Shown here: piece by piece, positions 15,916 to 24,358 of the stretch
Layout of the letters: every line of letters starts with the position of its first letter
Numbering within the stretch: the stretch's first letter is position 1
The notes under the pieces: generated by a model
Database searches by the model: none
Told to the model about the DNA's origin: nothing
What the model saw: the letters and a program-made list of their open reading frames with translations, nothing else
Program-made: the position numbers and the translations under genes
DNA from: Actinoplanes campanulatus
GTDB lineage: Bacteria > Actinomycetota > Actinomycetes > Mycobacteriales > Micromonosporaceae
Assembly: GCF_014647795.1 (NCBI RefSeq)
Contig: NZ_BMPW01000037.1
Span: forward strand, 1-64,000
DNA: 64,000 nucleotides
Reading direction: 5' to 3'

Positions 15916-16551
15916 TTGCCGATACCTGAACAACGAGGTGTGGGTTCCACCGCAAACGATGGAAAGTACCCGCGGGCGACGCCTGAGGCGGCGCTGTCGA
16001 ATGGTCGGATCCTCGTCACCCAGGTGGGTCTGCGGATACCAAGAGGCGTCACGTTCGCGGGGTGGGAACGCGCCGGCTGGCGGCTCGTTGAGGTGCTGAA
16101 TTCATCTGTATGGTGCATTGGGGACTGGTTGGAACACGGTGAACGAGAGTTCACCGGCAGGTATCGGGGCGCTGTCGAAACACTGGGTTTGGAGTATCAG
16201 ACGGTGCGCAATTATGCATGGGTCGCGCGCCGTTTCCCGTTGGCCCGACGGCGGGCCGCGTTGAGCTTCCAGCATCATGCCGAGGTAGCTGGTCTGCCCG
16301 ACGAACAGCAGGATCGATGGCTGGATCAGGCTGAGGAGGGCGGCTGGTCGCGCAACGAGCTACGCCGGAACCTCCGAGCCACCCGCAACGGCGGCGCACG
16401 TCGGCTGACTGCGCCGCTGCCTCGCATCACCACGGAGGAGCAGCGGTTGCGTTGGCAGGCGGCGGCGGAGCGCACCAAGGCCGATTTCGAGCAGTGGATC
16501 GTGCAGAGCCTAGACGATGCCGCCGACGCGGTGCTTGACACACGGGCGTAG
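15916..16551 (+). CDS. LmbU-family transcriptional regulator, TTG start
   Basis: A 211-residue protein of the LmbU group of actinobacterial pathway regulators. The conserved core is RGVTFAGWERAGWRLVEVL, then SSVWCIGDWLEHGE, FTGRYRGAVETLGLEYQT and VRNYAWVARRF, followed by SFQHHAEVAGL and a C-terminal helical region. LmbU proteins control antibiotic biosynthesis clusters. I chose TTG at 15916 because GAGGAG ends 5 nt upstream, giving a length matching the second LmbU gene here (215 residues, 62730-63377). The longer frame to 15700 has no plausible start signal. No biosynthetic genes adjoin it. The intergenic stretch 15635-15915 holds no gene. Confidence 0.82.
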   Translation: MPIPEQRGVGSTANDGKYPRATPEAALSNGRILVTQVGLRIPRGVTFAGWERAGWRLVEVLNSSVWCIGDWLEHGEREFTGRYRGAVETLGLEYQTVRNYAWVARRFPLARRRAALSFQHHAEVAGLPDEQQDRWLDQAEEGGWSRNELRRNLRATRNGGARRLTAPLPRITTEEQRLRWQAAAERTKADFEQWIVQSLDDAADAVLDTRA

Positions 16552-16630
16552 GTCGAGCGTACCCGCGTCCACCGGCGCCAGCGCTCCGGCCCAACAGCAA
16601 CTACAGCCGCACCGACCTCGTGCGCGACCA

Positions 16631-17137
16631 TCACGGCCGAGCAATCGAACCGACCGAAGCGATCATGGATACCCAGATATCCGAGCCCGAGGGGAAACGA
16701 CCGTACGCAGTGCGGTCTTCGAGCTCACCGCCTTGGCGACTGCCCGTCTGCGCTGCGGTGATACCGCGCAGGGCGTCGTTGACGGTCACCGTGCGGTCGA
16801 TCTCGGTGAGCTTGATGGGCAGGCTCGGGTCAACCTTGAGGAAGGGCTGGATGGTCACGGTTCTGGTCTGCTTCCGTCCAGGGCCGTACGGCTGCTGGCG
16901 GTCGTGGCCGGACACCCAGTAGCGGTGGTCGGGTGTGGCCCGCTTGGAGGTGGTCGCCGGCTTGCGAACCTTCGGCGGTCGGCTGGTGCTCCTCGGTCTG
17001 ATTCGTACGATCCGGACGTCTGGGGCGGGGCGTCTGTTGCGTGCGTACGTCTTGACGATCTGCTTCGGCAGTTGCGCTGGTACGGCTTCGGAGAGTTGTT
17101 GGTGGATGAGGAGCCAGGTGGTGATGCCAGTTGACAT
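16631..17137 (-). CDS. Hypothetical protein, probable remnant of a mobile-element-associated family
   Basis: A 168-residue frame with no membrane segment. The middle is proline/arginine-rich (NRRPAPDVRIVRIRP), followed by RYWVSGHDRQQPYGPGRKQ and LKVDPSLPIKL. Similar WxVxGHxRxQxYGPGR blocks occur at the C-terminus of hypothetical proteins carried on actinobacterial mobile elements (recalled from general knowledge, not searched). The sequence continues about 50 residues past where such proteins normally end and the N-terminus is short, so this looks like a truncated copy. The ATG at 17137 has no clear ribosome binding site. The longer frame to 17986 runs antisense through the reductase gene and is rejected. 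Confidence 0.45.
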   Translation of the reverse strand: MSTGITTWLLIHQQLSEAVPAQLPKQIVKTYARNRRPAPDVRIVRIRPRSTSRPPKVRKPATTSKRATPDHRYWVSGHDRQQPYGPGRKQTRTVTIQPFLKVDPSLPIKLTEIDRTVTVNDALRGITAAQTGSRQGGELEDRTAYGRFPSGSDIWVSMIASVGSIARP

Positions 17138-17142
17138 AGATG

Positions 17143-17177
17143 GTATTACCAACCATCCTTGAGGTAGTTGGTAATAC
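17143..17177. promoter_or_regulatory. Inverted-repeat operator upstream of the reductase gene
   Basis: A perfect 11-bp inverted repeat, GTATTACCAAC (17143-17153) and GTTGGTAATAC (17167-17177), is separated by 13 nt. Each arm also contains a near-palindromic GGTA(t/a)TAC core. It ends 23 nt before the ATG at 17201 and is AT-rich relative to its surroundings, as expected for a promoter/operator. The regulator is not encoded nearby in intact form; the broken TetR-like gene at 19206-19512 is one candidate. Confidence 0.7.
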
Positions 17178-17200
17178 AAACTATATCCTGGAGGTTCTCC

Positions 17201-18133
17201 ATGCGTGCCGCAGTCCTCTCCGCGTTCGGCGTACCGCCGATCTGCCGCGACCATCCGGAGCCGGTAGCGACCGGCGACAACGAGATGGTCGTGCAGGTGC
17301 TCGCGGCTGGCCTGCACCACCTGACCCGGGCGAAGGCCGACGGCTCGAACTACAGCAGCACCGGCGCGTTTCCGCTCGTGCCCGGTGTCGACGGTGTGGT
17401 GCGCGACCCTTCCGGTCGACTGCGCTACGTGGCCCTCGACGACACGACGTTCGGGACGTTCGCCGAGCGCACCGTCATCGACGTCCGTCGCAGCGTGGTG
17501 CTGCCCGAAGGGGTCGACCCGGTCCGGATCGCCGCGGCGATGAACCCTGGGATGTCCGCCTGGGTCACGCTGCGCCGCCGCATCGAGTTCACCGTGGGGC
17601 AGCGGGTCCTGGTCATCGGCGCCACCGGCAACGCCGGCCGGATGGCGGTGCAGGTCGCGAAGCTGTTCGGCGCCGCACACGTGATCGCCGCCGGCCGTGA
17701 CGCGGCCCGCCTGGCCTCCCTGCCCGCCCTGGGCGCCGACGAGACGTGTACGTTCGACCGGATCGATATCGCGGCGGACGTCGACGTCGTCCTCGACTAC
17801 GTGTGGGGCGAGCCCGCCGCCGCCGCCGCCGCGATGATCCCGATGCTCACCTCCCGCGCCGACCGGACCAAGCCGCTGACCTGGATTCAGATCGGATCCA
17901 TGGCCGGCTCGACCGCGCCGATTCCGTCGGTCGCGTTGCGTTCGGCCCGGCTGAACATCGTCGGCAGCGGCATCGGCTCCGTGCACGCCCGCGACTTCAT
18001 CGCCGAGCTACCGGCTCTCGCCGCCGCGGTGACCGATGGATCGATCGACGTCCGCGCCCGAGCCGTACCGCTCGCCGAGATCACCCGAGCGTGGAACGCC
18101 GACACCGACGACCGCATCGTCCTGGTCCCGTAG
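17201..18133 (+). CDS. Quinone oxidoreductase-like MDR protein (zinc-less)
   Basis: A 310-residue medium-chain dehydrogenase/reductase. The N-terminal GroES-like half begins MRAAVLSAFG. The nucleotide-binding half has VLVIGATGNAGRMAVQVAKLFGA, a variant of the AxxGxxG motif, and AAGRDAARL for cofactor phosphate recognition. The catalytic-zinc and structural-zinc Cys ligands are absent, so it is a reductase of the quinone oxidoreductase/enoyl reductase type. ATG 17201 has GGAGG 6 nt upstream. It is followed 31 nt later by the lipocalin-like gene in the same direction, and both are probably controlled by the inverted repeat at 17143-17177. Confidence 0.88.
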   Translation: MRAAVLSAFGVPPICRDHPEPVATGDNEMVVQVLAAGLHHLTRAKADGSNYSSTGAFPLVPGVDGVVRDPSGRLRYVALDDTTFGTFAERTVIDVRRSVVLPEGVDPVRIAAAMNPGMSAWVTLRRRIEFTVGQRVLVIGATGNAGRMAVQVAKLFGAAHVIAAGRDAARLASLPALGADETCTFDRIDIAADVDVVLDYVWGEPAAAAAAMIPMLTSRADRTKPLTWIQIGSMAGSTAPIPSVALRSARLNIVGSGIGSVHARDFIAELPALAAAVTDGSIDVRARAVPLAEITRAWNADTDDRIVLVP

Positions 18134-18164
18134 ACACCGAGACCCCGGCAGAAAGGGCACGCAC

Positions 18165-19139
18165 ATGAACGTTCCAATGCTCACCGCAAACCTGACGACC
18201 GCTCCGCCGGGTGCCGTTCCCGCCGTCGACGTCGTCGCTGATCTGGCATGCAAGCCCGGCTACACGCTCAACTCATGGTTCGCTATCGGCCACTTCCAAG
18301 CCGAAGGGCACACGCTCAACTACCTCGTCCACATGATGGCCCTCAGCATCAAGGGAATCGTCGTCGGCGTGGACGCCGCTGCCAGTGTCACCGACGAGAC
18401 CACCGGCTGGTACGGCGCGCAAGACACCTTTTACCCGATCTTTCGCGCCCGCGCCCGCTCGGACCGGCTGCTGGTCGAGACTCCGCATTGCCTGATCGCC
18501 GGGACCCTGGACGACCTGCGCGTCCAGGCCCGGATCAAGGGCGCGAGCGTCGACGTCACCCTGAAGGCCGTCGGCCATCCGCTGTACAACCGGGGTACGG
18601 GACGCTTCGACATGCTCGGCATGGACGTCTATCAGTACTCCATCCCGGCGATGGAGACCACCGGCCAGCTGGTCATCGACGGCCGCGAGTTCACGGCCGC
18701 CGGTGTGAGCTGGTTCGACCGGCAATGGCAGAAACAGTCCCTCGGACCGCCGTCGGGACGGTGGACGTGGATGGACCTCAACCTCAGCAACGGATGGCGC
18801 GTCAGTCTCTGGGACGCAGTCGGCCCGGACGGCGGCCCGGACGCGTGGGTGACGGTGGTCGACGAGACCGGCGCGCACACGGTCGCCGATCTCGTCCCGC
18901 TGGTGCAGGATGCCGGTGAGTACTGGCACTCGCGAGACGGATCGCGGTTCCCGACGCGGTGGCGGGTGCGAGTTCCCGACCTCGGCATGGAGCTCACCGT
19001 GCAGGCGAAGCCCCGCGAACAGGCGATCAACGGTCTCAGTGAGCGCTATGAAGGCGCCAGCACGGTGCACGGCATGGTCGACCGCAAGCAGGTCGACGGC
19101 TACTGCTACGTCGAGATGGTCGGCGACTGGAAAGCATGA
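18165..19139 (+). CDS. AttH/CrtC-like lipocalin-fold protein
   Basis: A 324-residue protein related to the AttH/CrtC (carotenoid 1,2-hydratase-like) lipocalin family. Marks are the early SWFAIGHFQAEGHTLNYLVH, the central VSWFDRQWQKQSLGPPSGRW with TWMDLNLSNGWRVSLWD, and the C-terminal VHGMVDRKQVDGYCYVEMVG typical of the second lipocalin half. There is no signal peptide. Family members bind or modify lipophilic compounds, and the paired reductase suggests a small-molecule modification pathway (inference). The ATG at 18165 follows AGAAAGGG. Confidence 0.82.
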   Translation: MNVPMLTANLTTAPPGAVPAVDVVADLACKPGYTLNSWFAIGHFQAEGHTLNYLVHMMALSIKGIVVGVDAAASVTDETTGWYGAQDTFYPIFRARARSDRLLVETPHCLIAGTLDDLRVQARIKGASVDVTLKAVGHPLYNRGTGRFDMLGMDVYQYSIPAMETTGQLVIDGREFTAAGVSWFDRQWQKQSLGPPSGRWTWMDLNLSNGWRVSLWDAVGPDGGPDAWVTVVDETGAHTVADLVPLVQDAGEYWHSRDGSRFPTRWRVRVPDLGMELTVQAKPREQAINGLSERYEGASTVHGMVDRKQVDGYCYVEMVGDWKA

Positions 19140-19205
19140 ACCCCGACCCGTCCCGCGGTCCTGGATGATGCCGGACCGGGCCGCGGATGCGTCTCAGCTC
19201 GACGC

Positions 19206-19512
19206 TTACGGTCCGTCCGGCCGCACCCAACCGTGCGTCAGGACGTCGAAACTCGCCTCGACGGCGCGGCGCGAGGATCCGATCGGCCGCGGACGAGGGC
19301 GGGAATTTCGAGTACGGATCTGGCCAGTGTCACGCAGGCGAGGTCGTCGTGGTTCACGCCGCACTCCTCGGCGATGGCGGCGCTGAGGCTGTCGGTGTGC
19401 CGAGTCCAGATGCCTTCGGCGTACGAGCGCAGTGCCGGCGTGGCGTCGACCAGGGCGACGAACTCGGCCGCTTGGGAATGCGTCGCGACGGGAAGATAGT
19501 CGCCGCCAGGTT
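19206..19512 (-). pseudogene. TetR-family regulator remnant (C-terminal half, frameshifted)
   Basis: In one minus-strand frame, from about 19510, the sequence reads HSQAAEFVALVDATPALRS, YAEGIWTRHTDSLSAAIAEE and ACVTLARSVLEIP, matching the ligand-binding domain of TetR regulators. Near 19270 the frame breaks, and the matching end (AVEASFDVLTHGWVR) continues in another frame to a stop at 19206. No DNA-binding HTH is found upstream. It lies just after the reductase/lipocalin pair, so it may be the dead regulator of that pair. Confidence 0.6.
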
Positions 19513-19951
19513 CTGCGGATGCTCGACATGCGCGGGCTGTGCCGCCGGATCACCGGGACCCACGACACCGCCGGTTGCGAGCACCGCGTTCACCATCAGT
19601 GGCATCCCCGTGCCGCTGGACCGGGTCGCGAACCATCCGCTGCACCAAGCGTGGATCCCGCAACCGACGCTGATCCGGCACCTCATCGACTGGAACCAGG
19701 AGCTGGGCGTCGACCTGCGATGGGGCCATCAACGGTGGCCATCAGTGGAGTATCCGCAGCCCGGCTTGTTATCGGATCAGCCGAATGATCAAAGCCCGAG
19801 CCGCGGTCCGCGTTGATTGCCGCTCGGATCAGATTCGCCGAGAACGGGGTCAGTTGCGGATCCGATCCGCTGAGAACTCACATGCCCTCTCGTTTGTCAT
19901 TCACCGGTACGGGCACTTCGCGACTACTTGTCCAAGGCCTAGAGTTGTGGT
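19513..19951. other. Gene-poor stretch with coding debris
   Basis: No intact gene. A plus-strand segment around 19625-19770 (HPLHQAWIPQPTLIRHLIDW) has coding-like composition but lacks a start, a domain I recognise, or a consistent frame. It is probably a fragment of a lost gene next to the TetR remnant. A TAGAGT box at 19940-19945 begins the next gene. Confidence 0.35.
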
Positions 19952-20152
19952 GTGGCGGTGAAGAGCGGTGCCCTGCTGGGTGCACACGAGATCAGAATTC
20001 GTCTCGGTAATGTCAGCCGCCAGCGCGCGTATCAGCTGACCAGCCGGGACGGTTTCCCCAAGCCGGTAGCCGACCTGGCGCAAGGCCAGGTGTGGCTGGC
20101 CGCCGACGTCGATGCCTGGTTGGCGGTGCACCGGCCGGCGGTGCCCGGCTGA
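19952..20152 (+). CDS. Small AlpA/excisionase-like HTH protein
   Basis: A 66-residue protein resembling MerR-type/AlpA DNA-binding proteins. It has LLGAHEIRIRLGNVSRQRAYQL for the first helices, GFPKPVADLAQGQVWLAADV for the wing, and a closing WLAVHRP helix. Such proteins regulate or excise integrated elements, or act as simple repressors. GTG at 19952 lies 6 nt after TAGAGT (19940-19945), suggesting a leaderless transcript. No integrase or attachment site is visible nearby, so it is an orphan. The 250 nt after it hold no supported gene. Confidence 0.7.
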   Translation: MAVKSGALLGAHEIRIRLGNVSRQRAYQLTSRDGFPKPVADLAQGQVWLAADVDAWLAVHRPAVPG

Positions 20153-20361
20153 CAGGCCGTCCCGTCCTGGTGCTGTGCCGCCGCTGTGGCGGCCAGGCGG
20201 ATGGGGATCGAGACTCGGCGCCGTCAGCGTCATCGCGAACGCTCGGTCGCCCCTCTCCGCGGTCGGATCATCAGCACGGATTGCCAACGCGAGTTCATCC
20301 ACCGCGTTCGGGTCCGGCACTCCGCCGGGCCCGGGCGCCTCAGCTGGGGAAGACCAGGGGA

Positions 20362-20392
20362 GGGGTGCCGCCTGACGGTCCGGCGGCACCCC
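20362..20392 (-). terminator. Hairpin terminator of the esterase gene
   Basis: A perfect 11-bp stem (GGGGTGCCGCC / GGCGGCACCCC) with a 9-nt loop lies 15 nt after the minus-strand stop at 20407. Confidence 0.75.
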
Positions 20393-20406
20393 GGTATGCG
20401 TGGCCC

Positions 20407-21714
20407 TCAGGCCGTACCGCAGGCGGTTCCGTTGAGCGTGAACGCGGACGGAGTGCCCGTGTTCCCGGTGTGGGTGGCTTGGAAGCCGATGGTCACCGAG
20501 GCGCCGGCCGGGATGGTGCCGTTGTAGGCGGCGTTCCTGGCGATCAACTGGCCGGAGGCCGGCGCGTAGGTGGCGTTCCAGCCGGAGGTGATGGTCTGTC
20601 CGGCCGGCAGGGTGAAGGCCAGTGACCAGCCGCTGACGGCGGCGGTGCCGGTGTTCGTGATGGCGAGGCTCTCGGTCAGGCCGGAGTTCCACGCGTTCAC
20701 GGTGGCCGCGACGCGGCACGCGCCCGTGGCCGGTGAGCTCGAGGGCGGGTTCGACGGCGGTGTGGACGTCGGCGGGGTGCCACCGGTGAGGCCGAAGAAC
20801 GAGATCGCGTACGCGGCCATGCCGGTGGCCGGCAGGCTGTGCCCGGCGCCCTGGATGCTGTAGGCCTCCACCTGAACCGTCGCGGAGCTGTCGGTGTAGC
20901 GGCGGCGGTTCCAGCCGGCCTGCGGTGTGTCGGTCGAGGCCGGTGTCTGGCTCAGCGCGAACACGTTGGTCCATTGTTCGATCTCTTCTTGCAGCAGCGA
21001 GTACGGCACGAGGGTGTCGCTGGTGCCGTGCCACAGCTGCACGCGCGGGCGCGGGCCGGTGTAGCCCGGGTAGGCCTGCCGCACCGCGTCGCCCCACTGC
21101 TGGGCGGTCCGGTCCATGCTGCCGCCGGTGCATCTGCTGCTGCCCGGGGGATAGTCGGCGGCGTTGGCGAAACAGTTGAACGGCGTGCCCATGAACGCGG
21201 CCCCGGCCTTGAAGACGTCGGGGTAGAGGGCGAGCATCTCATTGGTCATCATGCCGCCGGACGAGCTGCCGGTCGCGTAGACCCGGTTCGGGTCACCACC
21301 GTACTGCCGTTGGGCGTAGGTGACCATCGATACTATCGACACCGGATCGCTGCCGCCACCGCGCCGTTTGGCGGCCTCCGACCAGGTGTCGAAGCAGTTG
21401 CCGAAACCGGCCTGCTGGGTGGCGCTGGGATAGATGACCAGGAACCCGTACCGGTCGGCCAGCCCGGCGAACTCGCTGCTGGAGTAGAAACCCGGCCCGG
21501 AGCCGCCGCAGCCGTGCATGGCCACCACGATCGCGGGGTTGGCCGGGCGGCTGTCCGGAACGTAGATGTGCATGCGCATGCCGCCGGGGTTGTCGCCGAA
21601 GGCCGTGACCTCGGTCAACGAGGCGGCGAACGCGGGCCGTGCCGCCGGGACGGCCAGCCCGGCGACGGCGAGCGCGGTCGCGGCGGCGAGCAGGATCTTT
21701 CTTCGGATCTTCAT
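20407..21714 (-). CDS. Secreted PHB-depolymerase-family esterase (CE1-like) with CBM2
   Basis: A 435-residue exported enzyme: signal peptide (MKIRRKILLAAATALAVAG, cleavage near AFA-AS), then an alpha/beta-hydrolase domain of the esterase/PHB depolymerase family. The oxyanion region is AMHGCGGSG, the nucleophile Ser lies in GSSSGGMMT, the acid in WHGTSDTLVPY and the His in GAGHSLP. A Pro/Thr/Ser linker (about residues 325-340) leads to a C-terminal CBM2 (CRVAATVNAWNSGLTESLAI ... TACGTA) that binds cellulose or xylan. It probably acts as an acetylxylan or feruloyl esterase on plant cell walls. ATG 21714 has AAGGAG 7 nt upstream; the 40 extra residues of the longer frame are rejected. Confidence 0.9.
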   Translation of the reverse strand: MKIRRKILLAAATALAVAGLAVPAARPAFAASLTEVTAFGDNPGGMRMHIYVPDSRPANPAIVVAMHGCGGSGPGFYSSSEFAGLADRYGFLVIYPSATQQAGFGNCFDTWSEAAKRRGGGSDPVSIVSMVTYAQRQYGGDPNRVYATGSSSGGMMTNEMLALYPDVFKAGAAFMGTPFNCFANAADYPPGSSRCTGGSMDRTAQQWGDAVRQAYPGYTGPRPRVQLWHGTSDTLVPYSLLQEEIEQWTNVFALSQTPASTDTPQAGWNRRRYTDSSATVQVEAYSIQGAGHSLPATGMAAYAISFFGLTGGTPPTSTPPSNPPSSSPATGACRVAATVNAWNSGLTESLAITNTGTAAVSGWSLAFTLPAGQTITSGWNATYAPASGQLIARNAAYNGTIPAGASVTIGFQATHTGNTGTPSAFTLNGTACGTA

Positions 21715-21910
21715 GGCCTGACTCCTTGGTTCCCACACGCTGAGGGGATGGCTGCCGGCGCGGAGGGGTGCCGCGGTGGCATCTGGGGGATCGGGGTACG
21801 GCTGGGGTAACCGTCCACCACCATTACGTGGCATATAGCTTTCACCCCGGTCAAGAAAGTGTCAATCGACAGCACTCGATCAATTGGACTGCGGGCCCTA
21901 GAGTCGTCCT

Positions 21911-22861
21911 GTGACCAGCCCGTACGACATCGACGAGATCTTTCCGCAGGACTCGACCGGCCCGGTGCGGCTGCCGCGGCGGCAGGCCGGCAACGCGCCG
22001 CAAGGCCTGGCGGTCACCTTGCTGGCGGACTACACGCTGCGATCGAGGGCCTGGCTGCCGTCCGCGGCCATCGTCGCCCTGCTTGCCGAGGCCGGCGTCA
22101 GCCAGGCGGGCGCTCGGACGGCGATCAGCCGGCTCGCCCGTCGCGGCGTGCTCGAGAGTCACCGCCAGGGCCGGCGCAGCTCCTACCGGCTGACCCCGGC
22201 GGCCGTGGCCTCCCTGGTGGTCGGCGGCAGCGCCATCGTCTCGCCCGTCGGAACGCGGCCTTGGGACGAGCAGTGGACGCTGATCGCCTTCTCCCTGCCG
22301 CAGGAGGAAGGCGCCCTGCGGCGAGGGCTGCGCGGCCAACTACGGTGGATGGGTTACGCGCCGCTGTACGACGGACTGTGGATCTCCCCGCACGACCTCA
22401 GTGAGAAGGCCAAGTCCCGGCTCGCCGAACTCGCCCTCGGCACTCTGACCGTCTTCCGTGCCCGGCACGTGGATCTGGACGCGGCGAGCCGCCGGAGCCC
22501 GCTCGACGCCTGGGACACCGGCGACATCGCGCGACAGTACGAATCCTTCATCCGGCAGTGGAGCGCGACCGCGCCGTGCGCGGCCGCCGGGCAGATCACC
22601 GGCGCCCAGGCCGTCCGCGCCCGCACCGAGGTGATGGACACCTACCGGCGGCTGCCCATTCTCGACCCTCAGCTACCCGCCCGGCTGCTGCCGCCGGGAT
22701 GGTTGCGGGAACCGGCCCGCGAGCTGTTCACCGCTGTCTACGACGGCCTGGCCCGGGCCGCCGAGGATCACGTGCGCTCGGTGGCCGGCCGGTACGCCGA
22801 AGGGCAGATCACCGGCTTGGGCGCGCACACGGTCGCCGACCTGGCGACCGGCTTCTCCTGA
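21911..22861 (+). CDS. PaaX-family transcriptional regulator
   Basis: A 316-residue protein with the PaaX layout: an N-terminal winged helix (VTLLADYTLRSRAWLPSAAI ... GARTAISRLARRGVL with a Tyr/Arg-rich wing), a central domain (WDEQWTLIAFSLPQE ... RGLRGQLRWMGYAPLYDGLW), and a C-terminal domain with ARTEVMDTYRRLPILDPQLP. Family members repress aromatic or other catabolic genes and respond to acyl-CoA-type ligands. GTG 21911 is preceded by TAGAGT at 21899-21904, so it is probably leaderless. Divergent from the esterase gene, it might regulate it, but no shared operator was identified. Confidence 0.88.
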   Translation: MTSPYDIDEIFPQDSTGPVRLPRRQAGNAPQGLAVTLLADYTLRSRAWLPSAAIVALLAEAGVSQAGARTAISRLARRGVLESHRQGRRSSYRLTPAAVASLVVGGSAIVSPVGTRPWDEQWTLIAFSLPQEEGALRRGLRGQLRWMGYAPLYDGLWISPHDLSEKAKSRLAELALGTLTVFRARHVDLDAASRRSPLDAWDTGDIARQYESFIRQWSATAPCAAAGQITGAQAVRARTEVMDTYRRLPILDPQLPARLLPPGWLREPARELFTAVYDGLARAAEDHVRSVAGRYAEGQITGLGAHTVADLATGFS

Positions 22862-23012
22862 GCCCTGCCACCACCCGAAGTGAGCCACGGCCGAGTCCGA
22901 ACGTGGCTTCGGCGGCGGCGAGGTGGTGCACCGCCCAGGCCAGGCCGCCGAGTTGCTCCTCCACGCCGCGAGGCCCAGCTTGGAAAGTAGGCGACTTCTT
23001 GAGGAGGTAGTG

Positions 23013-23720
23013 ATGGACACGACGCGTTCGCTCACCCTGGCCGGAGCCTGCACGACGTTCGTCGCGGTGCCGAATCTGGGCGCCCTGTTCGGCAAGGGCG
23101 AACAGACCGACCGGTACGGCACCGCGATCACCCCGCCGGATTACGCGTTCGCCGTATGGGCACCGATCTTCGCCGCTTGCGCCGTATCGACCGTCGGTCA
23201 ATGCCTGCCAGGAGGTAGACGTGACCCGACAAGCCGGCGCACCGGCTGGCCCTTGGCCGGAGCGTATGCGGTGAACACCGTATGGTCCTTGGCCGCACAG
23301 ACCGGACGGTTCCCGCTCACGCCCTACCTTCTGCCGCTCGCCACCGCCCTCACCGCGACCGCACACGTCCAGTTGCAACGCACACCACCCGCCTCCGGCC
23401 TGGTCGCCGCCACTCCGGCCAGCACCGGACTGCTGCTGGGCTGGACGACCCTGGCGAGCGCCGTCAACATCGTCGCCGCACGACCCGACCGGGCCTCCCC
23501 GGGCGTGGTCACGGCAGCCACCGCCGGCCTGCTCGCGACCTCCGCCGCGGTGGCCGTCGCGGCGGCGCTAAGCCGGCGTGGTGGGCGAGCCCTCGCGCTC
23601 AGCTCCGGGTGGGCGCTCGGAACCCTTGCCTGCACCCCCGCCCGCCCACGCCGCGTCCGCCTGGCCGCCGCCCTGGGCACAACCATGATCGGCTTCGCCC
23701 GGCGACTCGCAACCCGCTGA
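23013..23720 (+). CDS. TspO/MBR-like integral membrane protein
   Basis: A 235-residue protein with about five to six hydrophobic helices. The first helix is followed by TPPDYAFAVWAPIFAACAVSTV, which resembles the 'xPPxxxFxxxWxxxY' stretch of TspO/MBR proteins, and later VNTVWSLAAQ and LLGWTTLASAVNIVA match the family's second half. TspO proteins bind tetrapyrroles and sterols. ATG 23013 follows GAGGAGG at 5 nt. Confidence 0.75.
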   Translation: MDTTRSLTLAGACTTFVAVPNLGALFGKGEQTDRYGTAITPPDYAFAVWAPIFAACAVSTVGQCLPGGRRDPTSRRTGWPLAGAYAVNTVWSLAAQTGRFPLTPYLLPLATALTATAHVQLQRTPPASGLVAATPASTGLLLGWTTLASAVNIVAARPDRASPGVVTAATAGLLATSAAVAVAAALSRRGGRALALSSGWALGTLACTPARPRRVRLAAALGTTMIGFARRLATR

Positions 23721-23784
23721 TGGCGGATGTGAATCGCGGCATCTCTTCTTGCCCCCGTCCCACGGAGCGAGTTGGGTCGTCGGC

Positions 23785-24330
23785 ATGGCCCGGATCGCAT
23801 ACGACCACACCGATGCGGCAGCGTTCGCATCGACGCGGCACCTCGGTGACGACGGAGCCGGCCAGTGGCGCGCCGCCGTGAAACGGGTCCTCGATCCTCG
23901 GCCGGGCATGCGGTTGCTGGACCTGGGCGCCGGCACGGGCAGCTGGTCCCGGGCGTTCTCCGACTGGTTCCCGGGTATCGACGTGACCGCCGTCGAGCCC
24001 TCGCCTGCGATGCGTGAACGGTCCGTCCACCAGCCCGTGCTCGCCGGTGACGCCGCTCCCTCCGTCGGCCAGGTCGAAGCCGCCTTCGCCGGCGAGGGAT
24101 TCGCCACCGTCAGCCTGGAACAGGTCCCACAGATCACCGCCGTGTCGCTGCGCCAGGCAGCGGACGGGTTGCGCCGCGAGGCACACACCCCGCTGCAGCT
24201 GATCACCGATGAGGAGTACTCCGCCGGCGTTGAGCGCCTGCGCCACGCCGCGCTCACCGACACCGGCCCCGTGATCGACGCCCTGGACCTCCTGGTACTG
24301 CGCCGGGACGGCTCCTCAACCCACGAGTAG
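23785..24330 (+). pseudogene. Class I methyltransferase with a large internal deletion
   Basis: A 181-residue frame whose first 80 residues are a normal SAM-binding domain (MRLLDLGAGTGSWSRAF, VTAVEPSPAMRER). Right after VLAGDAAPS it jumps to SVGQVEAAFAGEGFATVSLE, which in this family is the C-terminal part. Typical relatives have about 70 more residues in between, carrying the post-I and motif III strands. The frame is kept, so a shortened protein could be made, but it is unlikely to be an active enzyme. The ATG at 23785 lacks a strong ribosome binding site. Confidence 0.6.
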
Positions 24331-24358
24331 CACTCCAGGGGCGGCGGTTGAGTGCCGG

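Noticed and set aside
17138-17986. N-terminal extension of the minus-strand frame 16631-17986
   Set aside because: It is antisense to the reductase gene and crosses the inverted-repeat operator.
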